Assembly: GCF_012927045.1 (NCBI RefSeq)
Contig: NZ_JABBFW010000008.1
Coordinates: 1 to 64,000 of the forward strand
Reading direction: 5' to 3'
Length of the DNA stretch: 64,000 nucleotides
DNA from: Azohydromonas caseinilytica
GTDB lineage: Bacteria; Pseudomonadota; Gammaproteobacteria; Burkholderiales; Burkholderiaceae_C
Numbering within the stretch: the stretch's first letter is position 1; each line of letters starts with the position of its first letter. The notes under the pieces are model-generated. The model was not told where the DNA came from. It saw nothing but the letters and a program-made list of their open reading frames with translations, and did not search any database. Positions 1 through 8,909 of the stretch are shown in pieces. Position numbers and translations under genes: made by a program.

Positions 1-123
1 ATGCCGGGCATGGCGGCCCCGGCGAGCGCCTTGCAGCCGTCCACGGCCCACCCGTGCACCGTCACGGCTGGCCGCGTCAGTACCGCTCAACATGCTCGGT
101 GCAGGCAAATCGTTCACAGCTTC

Positions 124-1197
124 TCAGTGCTTCACGCGTTCCCAGGCGTGGCGCACCGCGCCCTTCATGCGCTCCCAGGTGCCGCCGGGGTTGCGGGCTT
201 CCCAGTCGCGGCGCACATCGGGTTCGAGCTGATCCCAGCTGCGGCCGGCGTAGCGCGGGTCGCTGCGCAGCGAGTGGCCGTAGCGGTAGGCCGGCTCGTA
301 GTCCTCGTAGCGGCCGCCCAGCGAACCGAAACGCGTGGTGTAGTCGTTGCGGTAATCGTCGCTGTTGAAGGCGCCCGTGGTGGTGCTGCCGGGAATGTGC
401 TCGACCTCGACCTCGGTGCTGCGCACCGTGTCGCGGATCTGCTCGGTGCGCTGCTCCACCGTCTTGCCCACGCGCACCTCTTCCACCACCCGCGCGGTCT
501 TCTGCACCACGGGCTGCTCGGCGGTTTCGCGGACCTCGATGGTGCGGTCCTTCAGGTCCGCCAGGTCGGCTGCCGTGGCGGGCCGGTCCACCGGCCGGCG
601 CTCCACCTCGGCGCGCTCGGCGCGCAGTTGCACGCTCTCGCTCACCGGGGTTTCGACCGTGCGCGCATAGACGCGCACGCCGCCGGTGCTCACCGCGCGC
701 TTGCCCACCGCCAGCTCTTCCTGCACCACCGGGATCACGTCCTCGGTGCGGTCGGCCGTGCCCAGACGCGTGCCCGTGACGCCGGTCCCGACGGGCGCCG
801 TCGTCGCGCCGGCAGCGCTGTCCACGTAGCGGGTCTCGCCTTCCGCGCGCCAGGCATCGACGCGCTCGTCCAGGTCCACGGCCCCGGCGTCCTGCAGCAC
901 ATGGCGCACCCGTTCGAGCGTGGCCGTGTCGTCATCGTCGATGTCCACGCGCACCACGGCACCGCCGCGCCGCACGGCCTCGGCGTAATGGCCCAGCTCG
1001 CGGTCATCGTCCCCTTCGAACATGTCGGAAAAGAAGTTGCGCACGCGCCCCATGACGCCGGTGTCGGGATGGGTCACCGTGCCGTCGGCATGGGTGGTGC
1101 GCACATGGGAGGGATCGACCTCGCTCTGGGCCAGCGTCTGCATGGCGCGCTGCGCGTCCACTTCCGAAAGGAACACTCCAACGACGGTTTGCTTCAT
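124..1197 (-). CDS. DUF2382 (YsnF/AvaK-type) stress protein
   Basis: 357 aa, soluble, no signal peptide. Residues 1-115 resemble the YflT/GSP17M general-stress fold (start MKQTVVGVFLSEVDAQRAM, then an acidic stretch EGDDDRE). Residues about 152-265 are a DUF2382 domain (IPVVQEELAVGKRAV, RVEE/RVGKTVEQRTE repeats). The tail carries a YGHSLRSDPRYAGRSW block often found at the C-terminus of such proteins. I chose the internal ATG at 1197 because AGGAGA lies just upstream of it and the family begins there; an extension to 1302 is open but unlike the family. Family members are linked to stress tolerance, but the biochemical role is unknown. It stands alone, facing away from copA. Confidence 0.85.
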   Translation of the reverse strand: MKQTVVGVFLSEVDAQRAMQTLAQSEVDPSHVRTTHADGTVTHPDTGVMGRVRNFFSDMFEGDDDRELGHYAEAVRRGGAVVRVDIDDDDTATLERVRHVLQDAGAVDLDERVDAWRAEGETRYVDSAAGATTAPVGTGVTGTRLGTADRTEDVIPVVQEELAVGKRAVSTGGVRVYARTVETPVSESVQLRAERAEVERRPVDRPATAADLADLKDRTIEVRETAEQPVVQKTARVVEEVRVGKTVEQRTEQIRDTVRSTEVEVEHIPGSTTTGAFNSDDYRNDYTTRFGSLGGRYEDYEPAYRYGHSLRSDPRYAGRSWDQLEPDVRRDWEARNPGGTWERMKGAVRHAWERVKH

Positions 1198-1495
1198 CTT
1201 GATCTCCTGCTGAGGTTGCGGGACCCCGTGACGAGCACGGGAGGTACAAGCTCCTATGGGCAAGGGCCGTTCCGCCGCGGTGTTCCCGTTCGCATCGGCC
1301 ATGGCCTTTCGTCGTCCGAAAGCTACTTTGCTGACAGCTGCATCCGGCGGTACCGGGCTACCGGGGAGGCCGGCGTATCGGATGCATCAGGGTTTTTCAG
1401 CGGCGGTGAAGGGCATGGCAATTCGTTAGGGCGTGATGGCGGGCTCCAGGAGGAGACGGCTGGAGTGCTGGCGCGCAGCGTTGTGCACTGGGCGA

Positions 1496-1691
1496 CAGCC
1501 CTCACCCCTGCCCCTCTCCCGCGATGCGGGCAAGGGGAGGCTGACGGGATTGGCGCTACGCGGCTGCGCGCTACCCGAGCTATCAAGACGTCAGTTCTCA
1601 CGCTGTCGGCGCGCGGAAACGCTCCCGAGCTCCGACGCCGCCACATTCTCCTCGCCCGCTTGCGCGGGAGAGGAGCTGGGGTGAGGGCCTG
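1496..1691. repeat. MITE-like inverted-repeat element
   Basis: Two imperfect inverted arms of about 27 bp, at 1496-1522 (CAGCCCTCACCCCTGCCCC...) and 1664-1691 (read on the other strand CAGGCCCTCACCCCAGCTCC...), bound a 196-bp stretch. Each arm can also fold on itself around CTCCCGC/GCGGG. Such CCCTCACCCC...CTCTCCC elements are dispersed non-coding repeats in beta- and gamma-proteobacteria. No transposase is nearby. It fills most of the gene-free 1198-1804 region between the stress gene and copA; the rest of that gap shows only the copper operator. Confidence 0.6.
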
Positions 1692-1746
1692 CTCCGCTTG
1701 CAACCGCGGCAGCCAGACATTCAGCGCCGCACGCCAAAGACCCTGC

Positions 1747-1778
1747 TTGACCTTCCCATCATGGCAAGGTCCAGACTG
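1747..1778 (+). promoter_or_regulatory. CueR-type MerR operator/promoter of copA
   Basis: A -35-like TTGACC at 1747-1752 overlaps an imperfect dyad at 1749-1771 (GACCTTCC ... GGCAAGGTC), followed by a -10-like CAGACT/AGACTG around 1772-1778. The long spacer of about 19-20 bp with the dyad between the hexamers is the hallmark of MerR-family promoters. The CCTTCC/AAGG arms match what is known for CueR. It sits 27 bp before the copA ATG, and the likely regulator is encoded at 4269. Inference from pattern, not tested. Confidence 0.7.
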
Positions 1779-1804
1779 CAGGCATCGATCAAGAGAATCC
1801 CGCC

Positions 1805-4225
1805 ATGAACGCCGTCGTCACCCCTTCCCCGGCCGCCACCGCCGCCGCGCCCCGGACACTGCCCATCGAGGGCATGACCTGCGCCTCCTGCGTGGCGCGG
1901 GTCGAGCGCGCGCTGCAGCGCGTGCCCGGCGTGGCGCAGGCCAGTGTCAACCTCGCCACCGAGACCGCCAGCGTGCAGGCCGAGGCCTCGGTGCCGCTGC
2001 AGGCGCTGCGGGAGGCCGTGGAGCGTGCGGGCTACGAGGTCGCGCACCAGACGCTGTCGCTGCGCATCGAGGGCATGACCTGCGCCTCCTGCGTCGCGCG
2101 CGTGGAACGGGCGCTGCGCCGCGTGCCGGGCGTGCTGGAGGCTGAAGTGAACCTCGCCACCGAGGTGGCCACCGTCAGCGTCGCCGCGCGCGAGGCCGAC
2201 GCCGCCGCGCTCATTGCCGCCATCGAGAAGGCCGGCTACGCCGCACGCCCGGCGGACGCCGCCGCGCCCGAGGCCGGCGCCGCGGCGCGCACGCTGCCCG
2301 AGTGGTGGCCGGTGGCGGTGGCCGCGGTGCTGTCCCTGCCGCTGGTGCTGCCGATGCTGGGCCTGCTGGTGGGCGCGCACTGGATGCTGCCGGGCTGGCT
2401 GCAGTGGGCGCTGGCCACCCCGGTGCAGTTCTGGCTGGGCGCGCGCTTCTACCGCGCCGGCTGGAAGGCGCTGCGCGCGGGCAGCGGCAACATGGACCTG
2501 CTCGTGGCCCTGGGCACCTCGGCCGGCTACGGCCTGAGCGTGTGGCAGCTGCTCAACGCCCATCCCGGCCATGGCGCGCCGCATCTCTACTTCGAGGCCT
2601 CGGCAGTGGTGATCACGCTGGTGCTGCTGGGCAAGTGGCTGGAGGCGCGCGCCAAGCGCCAGACCACCGAGGCCATCCGCGCCCTCAACGCGCTGCGTCC
2701 CGACACCGCCCGCGTGCGCCGCGACGGCCGTGACCAGGAGCTGCCGCTGGCGCAGGTGCGGCTGGACGACGTGGTCGTGATCCGCCCGGGCGAGCGCATC
2801 CCGGTGGACGGCCTGGTGCTCGAAGGCGCCAGCCAGGTGGACGAATCGCTGATCACCGGCGAGAGCCTGCCCGTGGCGCGCCACGAGGGCGACAAGGTCA
2901 CCGGCGGCGCCGTCAACGGCGAAGGCCTGCTGCTGGTGCGCACCACGGCGCTGGGGGCCGAGTCCACGCTGGCGCGCATCATCCGGCTGGTCGAGTCCGC
3001 CCAGGCGCGCAAGGCGCCCATCCAGCGCCTGGTGGACCGCGTCAGCGCCGTGTTCGTGCCCGCCGTCATCGCCATCGCGCTGGTGACGGCGCTGGCCTGG
3101 GGCCTGGGCACGGGCGACTGGCAGGCCGCCATCCTCAACGCCGTGGCGGTGCTCGTGATCGCCTGCCCCTGCGCGCTGGGCTTGGCCACGCCCACGGCGC
3201 TGATGGCCGGCACCGGCGTGGCCGCGCGCCACGGCATCCTGATCAAGGACGCCGAGGCGCTGGAGGTGGCGCACGCGGTGCGCACCGTGGCCTTCGACAA
3301 GACTGGCACGCTCACCGAGGGCAAGCCCGAGCTGGTGGCGCATGAGGCGGCCGACGGCGACGCGCGCCGCCTGCTGGCGCTCAGCGCCGCGATGCAGGCC
3401 CACAGCGAGCACCCGCTGGCGCACGCCGTGACGGCCGCGGCCGAGCGTGAGGGCATCGAGGTACCCGCCGCCGCGCAGGTGCGCGCCGTGGCCGGCCGCG
3501 GCATGGCCGCGAGCGTGGACGAACGCGAGCTGCGCCTGGGCAGCGGGCGCTTCATGCAGGAGCTGAAGGTGGAAACCCAAGCGCTGGCGCAGCGCGCGCA
3601 GGCGCTGGCCGCCGAAGGGCGCACCGTGTCCTGGCTCGCCGACGTGACCGACATGCCGCGCCTGATCGGGCTGCTGGCCTTCGGCGACCGGCCCAAGGCC
3701 ACCGCGCAGGGCGCGATCCAGGCGCTGCACGCGCTGGGCGTGCGCACCGTGCTGGTCAGCGGCGACAACGCCGGCAGCGCGCAGGCCGCGGCGCGGGCGC
3801 TGGGTATCGAGGAGGTGCGCGCCGAGGTGCTGCCCGAGCACAAGGCACAGATCGTGGGCGAGCTGCAGCAGGCCGGGGGGCGCGTGGCGATGGTCGGTGA
3901 CGGCATCAACGACGCGCCGGCGCTGGCCGCGGCCGACGTGGGCATCGCCATGGGCACGGGCACCGACGTGGCCATGCATGCCGCGGGCATCACGCTCATG
4001 CGCGGCAACCCGGCGCTGGTGGCCGACGCGCTGGACATCTCGCGCCGCACCTACGCCAAGATCCGCCAGAACCTGTTCTGGGCCTTCGTCTACAACGTGG
4101 TCGGCATCCCGCTGGCGGCGCTGGGGCTGCTCAACCCGGTCGTGGCCGGCGCGGCCATGGCCTTCAGCAGCGTCAGCGTGGTGAGCAACGCGCTGCTGCT
4201 GCGGCGCTGGAAGGGCGCGGCCTGA
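1805..4225 (+). CDS. copA: Cu(I)-exporting P1B-type ATPase CopA
   Basis: 806 aa inner-membrane pump that exports Cu(I) (or Ag(I)) from the cytoplasm. Two N-terminal metal-binding HMA domains each carry GMTCASC (residues about 23-29 and 90-96). Next come transmembrane helices, the actuator loop TGES, the membrane CPC motif ([13 protein letters not shown]), the phosphorylation site DKTGT, the SEHPLAHA motif of the nucleotide-binding domain, and the hinge [10 protein letters not shown]. All catalytic residues are present and the length is normal for CopA. The upstream dyad predicts copper-responsive control by the CueR-like gene that follows 43 bp downstream on the same strand. Confidence 0.97.
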   Translation: MNAVVTPSPAATAAAPRTLPIEGMTCASCVARVERALQRVPGVAQASVNLATETASVQAEASVPLQALREAVERAGYEVAHQTLSLRIEGMTCASCVARVERALRRVPGVLEAEVNLATEVATVSVAAREADAAALIAAIEKAGYAARPADAAAPEAGAAARTLPEWWPVAVAAVLSLPLVLPMLGLLVGAHWMLPGWLQWALATPVQFWLGARFYRAGWKALRAGSGNMDLLVALGTSAGYGLSVWQLLNAHPGHGAPHLYFEASAVVITLVLLGKWLEARAKRQTTEAIRALNALRPDTARVRRDGRDQELPLAQVRLDDVVVIRPGERIPVDGLVLEGASQVDESLITGESLPVARHEGDKVTGGAVNGEGLLLVRTTALGAESTLARIIRLVESAQARKAPIQRLVDRVSAVFVPAVIAIALVTALAWGLGTGDWQAAILNAVAVLVIACPCALGLATPTALMAGTGVAARHGILIKDAEALEVAHAVRTVAFDKTGTLTEGKPELVAHEAADGDARRLLALSAAMQAHSEHPLAHAVTAAAEREGIEVPAAAQVRAVAGRGMAASVDERELRLGSGRFMQELKVETQALAQRAQALAAEGRTVSWLADVTDMPRLIGLLAFGDRPKATAQGAIQALHALGVRTVLVSGDNAGSAQAAARALGIEEVRAEVLPEHKAQIVGELQQAGGRVAMVGDGINDAPALAAADVGIAMGTGTDVAMHAAGITLMRGNPALVADALDISRRTYAKIRQNLFWAFVYNVVGIPLAALGLLNPVVAGAAMAFSSVSVVSNALLLRRWKGAA

Positions 4226-4268
4226 ACGCCGTCACGGCCTCAACGACTTCTCACACTCAAGAGCTGCC

Positions 4269-4691
4269 ATGGACACTGCCACTGCAACCGCCGATTTGAA
4301 GAACCTCAACATCGGCGAAGCCGCCGCCCGCTCCGGCGTGTCGGCCAAGATGGTGCGGCATTACGAGTCGCTGGGCCTGCTGCCCAAGGTGCGGCGCACG
4401 GAGTCCGGCTACCGGCAGTACGGCGAGAGCGAGGTGCACACGCTGCGCTTCATCCGCCGCGCGCGCGACCTGGGCTTCGGCATGGCCGAGATCGCCGAGC
4501 TGCTGCGGCTGTGGCAGAACCGCCGCCGCAGCAGCGCCGAGGTCAAGCGCATCGCCCAGGCCCACGTGGCCGACCTGGAGCGCCGCATCGCCGAGATGAC
4601 GGCCATGAAGCAGACGCTGCAGCAGCTCGTGGCCTGCTGCCACGGCGACCACCGGCCGGACTGCCCGATCCTGGATGACCTGGGGCATTGA
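4269..4691 (+). CDS. cueR: CueR-family copper-responsive MerR regulator
   Basis: 140 aa. The N-terminal winged helix (NIGEAAARSGVSAKMVRHYESLGLL) is followed by the long dimerisation helix and a C-terminal metal loop ending CCHGDHRPDCPIL. The two cysteines flanking GDHRPD are the spacing that CueR/HmrR proteins use for monovalent Cu/Ag/Au, which separates it from ZntR or SoxR types. It lies directly behind copA, and its probable target is the dyad at 1747-1778. Transcription could be shared with copA because the gap is only 43 bp. Confidence 0.93.
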   Translation: MDTATATADLKNLNIGEAAARSGVSAKMVRHYESLGLLPKVRRTESGYRQYGESEVHTLRFIRRARDLGFGMAEIAELLRLWQNRRRSSAEVKRIAQAHVADLERRIAEMTAMKQTLQQLVACCHGDHRPDCPILDDLGH

Positions 4692-4723
4692 GGCCAGTGC
4701 CGAAAAAGTTCACTGACCTCACT

Positions 4724-5119
4724 TCACTTGTTCGCCTGCAGCCACTTGTCGAACTGCGCGATCTCGCGCTTCTGGTCGCGGATGATCTTCTCGGCCATCT
4801 TCCTCATCTCGGGCGACTTGGCCTCCTTCAGATAGGCCTGGGACATGTCCACCGCCTGTTGATGGTGCATCTTCATCATGGTGGCGAAGTCCCGGTCGGC
4901 GTCGCCGGTGGGCTGCATCTGCCGCATCTCCTCCATGCCACGTGCCATGGCGCCGTGCATGTCGCCGGCGCCGCCGTGCATGCCACCCGGCCCGCCGCCA
5001 GGGCCCATGCCGCCCGAGCCCGTGCCCTGCTGCGCATGGGCCATGCCCAGCCCCAGGGCGCACAGGCTGCACAGGGCCAGGGCACCCAAGTGACGACGAA
5101 GGTTCGAGCGCTGCGCCAT
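4724..5119 (-). CDS. Periplasmic DUF305 protein
   Basis: 131 aa with a signal peptide (MAQRSNLRRHLGALALCSLCALGLGMAHA), a Gly/Met/His-rich linker (GGMGPGGGPGGMHGGAGDMHG), then a DUF305 domain containing MMKMHHQQAVDMSQ. DUF305 proteins form ferritin-like four-helix bundles, and many are encoded near copper genes; the Met/His content fits metal binding, but a function is not proved. Start chosen at 5119 because GGGAGA precedes it and the signal peptide begins there. It converges with cueR and probably belongs to the copper module by location. Confidence 0.85.
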   Translation of the reverse strand: MAQRSNLRRHLGALALCSLCALGLGMAHAQQGTGSGGMGPGGGPGGMHGGAGDMHGAMARGMEEMRQMQPTGDADRDFATMMKMHHQQAVDMSQAYLKEAKSPEMRKMAEKIIRDQKREIAQFDKWLQANK

Positions 5120-5218
5120 GACGGTCTCCCGCAGAGTGATGGGAGCCGGGGCGCGGGCAAGGCGCGTTCCCGTCGGCCAGCCGGGCACGGTTCGCGCCCG
5201 TGGCCGGGGGATGCGGCC

Positions 5219-6034
5219 TCAGGGCAGGCGCATGCTCTCCAGCAGGCGGACCTTGGTATTGAGCACGTGCACGCGCATGGCCTGCTCGGCTTCGGCGGGC
5301 GAGCGCCGCGCGATGGCGTTGAAGACCGCCTCATGCTCGGCATGGGTGGTGCGCAGGTGGCCGGGGGTGCGCTTGTCGATGGCGGTGCTGAACACGTCCA
5401 CGAACTGCCGCACCGGCACCACGGTGGTGAGCGTGGTGATGAAGAAGGGGTTGTGCGAGGCCCGCGCGATGGCGACGTGGAACTGCGTGTCCGCCTCGGC
5501 GCTGGGCCGGCCGCGCTCCATGGCCTGGCGCAGGGCCTCCAGGCCGGCGCGGATCGCACCCAGCTCCTCGGGGCAACAGCACTCGGCCGCCGCCGCCGCG
5601 GCGCCGGCCTCGACGCAGCTGCGGAAAGCGTAGAAGCGCTCGACGTCAGCCAGGCTGTGGATCGGCGGCGTGGTCACGCCGGCGGCGGCCGGCGCCCCCA
5701 CCACGTGGCTGCCCGAGCCGCGCCGCGTCTCGATGATCCCGTCCGAGCGCAGGCGCGACAGCGCCTCGCGCACCGTGGAGCGCGCCACGCCGAAGCGGCT
5801 GGCCAGCTCCCACTCGGTGGGCAGCCGGCTGCCGCGCGGAAAGTCGCCGCACAGGATCGCCTCCACCATGCGGGCATGGATCTGGTCGGCCAGCGTGCCC
5901 GCCTCCGGGTCCTGCAGCCGCTCGTCGGCCACGGTCGCGGAGGGCACGACCGCCCCATGGCGGGCCCGGGAACCGCCATGGGTTCCAACGTCGAGAAGGT
6001 GCGGCAGTGAGGTGGCAAGGGGTGCAGTGTCCAT
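5219..6034 (-). CDS. FadR-subfamily GntR regulator
   Basis: 271 aa. A winged helix-turn-helix at about residues 50-115 (FPRGSRLPTEWELASRFGVARSTVREALSRLRSDGIIETRRGSG) is followed by an all-helical FCD ligand domain. FCD regulators usually bind organic or sugar acids, with metal-chelating His/Asp residues. The gene is the last of the leftward aldarate block, and a palindrome 68-85 bp upstream of its ATG (6102-6119) matches one before kdgD. I infer that it is the repressor of the glucarate operon and autoregulates. The ligand is not known from sequence. Confidence 0.9.
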   Translation of the reverse strand: MDTAPLATSLPHLLDVGTHGGSRARHGAVVPSATVADERLQDPEAGTLADQIHARMVEAILCGDFPRGSRLPTEWELASRFGVARSTVREALSRLRSDGIIETRRGSGSHVVGAPAAAGVTTPPIHSLADVERFYAFRSCVEAGAAAAAAECCCPEELGAIRAGLEALRQAMERGRPSAEADTQFHVAIARASHNPFFITTLTTVVPVRQFVDVFSTAIDKRTPGHLRTTHAEHEAVFNAIARRSPAEAEQAMRVHVLNTKVRLLESMRLP

Positions 6035-6101
6035 GGCGGTTCCGGCAGCAGACGTCGGCTCATGCTGGGCCGAAGCCTAGAGCCTTGCCCGGAACGGAGC
6101 A

Positions 6102-6119
6102 TGTGGTGAATGCGTACCA
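6102..6119. promoter_or_regulatory. Putative GntR operator (autoregulatory)
   Basis: TGTGGTG-AATG-CGTACCA: two 7-bp half sites separated by 4 bp, in the gap between the GntR gene and the lactonase gene. The geometry and the CGTAC core equal those of the palindrome at 12833-12850. FadR-subfamily regulators bind short imperfect palindromes with GT...AC cores. Predicted by comparison within this window only. Confidence 0.5.
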
Positions 6120-6162
6120 CCCATAGCGCCGGTGCCTTTGCGTTCCCGGCGTCACTGCGGCG

Positions 6163-7266
6163 TCAGACGGCGCCGTGCGCCTCCACGTACAGCGCGTAGA
6201 CCGAGTGGCAGCTGGCCATGTAGAGCCGGTTGTTCTTCGGCCCGCCGAAGGCGAGATTGGCGCAGCGCTCGGGCAGCCGGATGAACGCCAGCGGCTTGCC
6301 CTGCGGGCTGAACACCATCACGCCGTCCAGGTCCTCGGAGCGGCCCTTGAGCTGGTAGACCTTGCGCCCGCCCGCGTCGGTGGGCTCGGCATCGAGGGCG
6401 CCGTTGCTGCCCCAGCCGCACCACAGGTTGCCGTCGCGGTCCACCTTGAAGCCGTCCAGCGCGCCCTGGTCGGCGGCGTCGATGAGCTTGGTCTTGTTGG
6501 ACAGGCTCACGCCGTCCGCGCCCACGTCATAGCTCCAGATGCTGCGGTTGGGCGAGCCCTTCCACTCCACCACGTAGAGCTTCTTCTCGTCGGGCGAGAA
6601 GGCCAGGCCGTTGGGGTTGACCAGGTCGGTGATGACGGCCGTGAGCCGGCCGTCCGGGCCGATGCGGAACACGTTGGTGTTGGCCTGCTCGCGCTGCGCC
6701 TTGAAGCCTTCCCACTCGCCGTTGATGCCGAACAGCGGGTCGGTGAACCAGATGCTGTCGTCGGACTTGACCACGATGTCGTTGGGCGCGTTGAGCTTCT
6801 TGCCCTCGAAGCTGTCGGCCAGCACGCTGAGCTTGCCGTTCTTCTCGGTGCGCACCACGCGGCGTGTCACCGAATGCTCGCAGGACAGCAGGCGCCCCTG
6901 CCGGTCGCGCGCGTTGCCGTTGGTGTAGTTGACGTTGTTGCGGAAGACGGTGGTGGTGCCCGTCTTCTCGTCGAACTTCATGATCCGGTTGTTCGGGATG
7001 TCGCTGAACAGCAGGTAGCCGCCTTCCGGGAAGTACGCCGGCCCCTCCGCCCAGCGCAGGCCCGTGGCCACCTGCTCCACGCTGCTGCTGTAGATGCGGT
7101 ATTTGGCGAAGCTCGGGTCGAGGATCTGCACCGCCGGGTCGGGGTAGCGGGCGTTGGGCGTGAAGGGAATGGCCTGCGCCAGCGCGCCGCCGCCCAGCGT
7201 CGCCAGGCCGGTGCCGGCCAGGGTCTTCAGGAAGCCTCGGCGGCGTGCGGTGTGCTGTTCGAACAT
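6163..7266 (-). CDS. SMP-30/gluconolactonase-family lactonase, Tat-exported
   Basis: 367 aa. The N-terminus TARRRGFLKTLAGTGLATLGGGALAQA is a Tat-like signal (RRGFLK). The rest is a six-bladed beta-propeller of the SMP-30/gluconolactonase/LRE family: RWAEGPAYF supplies the metal-binding Glu, LNAPNDIVV the Asn, and GALDGFKVDRDGNLW the Asp. Such enzymes hydrolyse sugar lactones with a divalent metal. Next to glucarate dehydratase it could open aldaro- or glucono-lactones in the periplasm before uptake. Start at 7266 rather than farther upstream because the Tat signal begins there. It is the last gene of the leftward operon. Confidence 0.88.
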   Translation of the reverse strand: MFEQHTARRRGFLKTLAGTGLATLGGGALAQAIPFTPNARYPDPAVQILDPSFAKYRIYSSSVEQVATGLRWAEGPAYFPEGGYLLFSDIPNNRIMKFDEKTGTTTVFRNNVNYTNGNARDRQGRLLSCEHSVTRRVVRTEKNGKLSVLADSFEGKKLNAPNDIVVKSDDSIWFTDPLFGINGEWEGFKAQREQANTNVFRIGPDGRLTAVITDLVNPNGLAFSPDEKKLYVVEWKGSPNRSIWSYDVGADGVSLSNKTKLIDAADQGALDGFKVDRDGNLWCGWGSNGALDAEPTDAGGRKVYQLKGRSEDLDGVMVFSPQGKPLAFIRLPERCANLAFGGPKNNRLYMASCHSVYALYVEAHGAV

Positions 7267-7358
7267 GGTTGTTGTCTCCTGCTGTTGTCGTTCGTGGAAT
7301 GCGGCTGCGGCCGCGCGGTGGGTTGTCATTCGGCAGCGGCGAAAGTGCGCCCTCAACG

Positions 7359-8777
7359 TCACTCCACCAGCGCGATGCGCAGCAGGTTGGTGGTGCCGGC
7401 CTTGCCGAAGGGCATGCCGGCGGCGATGACGATGGTCTGCCCCGCCGCGGCCAGGCCCAGCTCCTTGACGGTGGCCACGGCCGTTTCGGTCATCTCGGGC
7501 ACGTCCATCACGTCGTGGCACAGCACGGCGTGCACACCCCACACCAGCGCCAGCCGCCGCGCGGTGGCACGCCGCGGCGTCATGCCGACGATGGGCGCGC
7601 GCGGCCGCTCGCGCGCCATGCGCAAGGCCGAGGGGCCGGAGCTGGTGTAGGCGACGACCGCCGCCACGTCGAGCAGCCCGGCCACCGAGCGAGCGGCCCA
7701 GCCGATGGCCTCGGCCGTGTTGGCGCGCGGCGGCGTGTGCGAGGCGTCGATGAGCTGGCGGTACTGCGGGTCGGCCTCGGTGCGGGCGATGATGCGGTCC
7801 ATCATCGCCACCGACTCCACCGGGTAGCGGCCCGAGGCGGACTCGGCCGAGAGCATCACCGCATCGGCGCCGTCATAGATGGCGGTGGCCACGTCCGAGG
7901 CCTCGGCGCGCGTGGGCACCGGGGCGCCGACCATCGACTCCAGCATCTGCGTCGCCACGATCACCGGCTTGCCCGCGCGGCGGCAGGCGTGCACCAGGCG
8001 CTTCTGGATGGCGGGCACGGCTTCGGCGGGCATCTCCACACCCAGGTCGCCGCGCGCGACCATCACCGCGTCGGTCTGCGCCAGGATGGCATCGAAGCAC
8101 TCCAGCGCCGCGGGCTTCTCGATCTTGGCGACGATGCCGGCGCGGCCCTGCACGATGGCCTTGATCTCCGCGATGTCCTCGGCGCGCTGCACGAAGGACA
8201 GCGCGATCCAGTCCACGCCCAGCGTCAGGCCGAACTCCAGGTCGGCATGGTCCTTCTCGGTCAGGGCCGACAGCGGCAGCACCACGCCGGGCACGTTGAC
8301 GCCCTTGCGGTCCGACAGCTTGCCGCCGTTGAGCACCACGGTGTCGGCAAAGCCCTCGCCCAGCGTCACCACCTTCAGGCGCAGGCGGCCGTCGTCGATC
8401 AGCAGCTCGGCGCCCTCGGCCAGGGCGGCAAAGATCTCGGGATGCGGCAGGGGCACGCGGGTAGCGTCGCCCGGGCGCTCACGCTCCAGGTCCAGCCGGA
8501 AGGCGGCCCCCTCGACGAGCTCGACCGGGCCGTTCGCCAGCGTGCCGATGCGCAGCTTGGGCCCTTGCAGGTCCAGCAGCACGCCGATGGGCCGGCCCAC
8601 GTCGCGCTCGATGGCGCGGATGAGGTCCAGGCGCTGCCGGTGGTCCTCATGCGTGCCGTGGCTGAAGTTGAGCCGGAACACATCGGCTCCGGCGTGCACC
8701 AGCGCCTCGATGGTGGCGCGATCCGCGCTGGATGGGCCCAGCGTGGCGACGATCTTGGCGTTGCAGTGGCGTTGCAT
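7359..8777 (-). CDS. pyk: Pyruvate kinase
   Basis: 472 aa, the usual length. Signatures are KIVATLGPSS at the N-terminus, LDLQGPKLRIG, the active-site helix MVARGDLGVEMP and the CATQMLESM-like IVATQMLESMV. It converts phosphoenolpyruvate and ADP to pyruvate and ATP in the cytoplasm. Its place inside a sugar-acid operon, between the semialdehyde dehydrogenase and the lactonase genes, is unusual for a glycolytic enzyme. It may balance the pyruvate/PEP pool when cells grow on acids. ATG at 8777 fits the family N-terminus. Confidence 0.95.
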   Translation of the reverse strand: MQRHCNAKIVATLGPSSADRATIEALVHAGADVFRLNFSHGTHEDHRQRLDLIRAIERDVGRPIGVLLDLQGPKLRIGTLANGPVELVEGAAFRLDLERERPGDATRVPLPHPEIFAALAEGAELLIDDGRLRLKVVTLGEGFADTVVLNGGKLSDRKGVNVPGVVLPLSALTEKDHADLEFGLTLGVDWIALSFVQRAEDIAEIKAIVQGRAGIVAKIEKPAALECFDAILAQTDAVMVARGDLGVEMPAEAVPAIQKRLVHACRRAGKPVIVATQMLESMVGAPVPTRAEASDVATAIYDGADAVMLSAESASGRYPVESVAMMDRIIARTEADPQYRQLIDASHTPPRANTAEAIGWAARSVAGLLDVAAVVAYTSSGPSALRMARERPRAPIVGMTPRRATARRLALVWGVHAVLCHDVMDVPEMTETAVATVKELGLAAAGQTIVIAAGMPFGKAGTTNLLRIALVE

Positions 8778-8909
8778 CGGGCAGCTCCATGCCCGGCCCG
8801 TCGATGCCGACAGCCTGGCGGTCGTTCGCTTGGGCCGGCGTGGAACCGGCAGCAGACAAACACCGCGCCGCACCGGGAGGCATCCCCCGGCGTGGCGCGG
8901 CCAAACGGA

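Noticed and set aside
1-123. Possible gene crossing the left window edge
   Set aside because: Both strands are open and GC-rich, but no start, ribosome site or known motif can be tied to the short fragment.
1721-3979. 752-codon open frame on the minus strand
   Set aside because: Antisense to copA, low-complexity translation.
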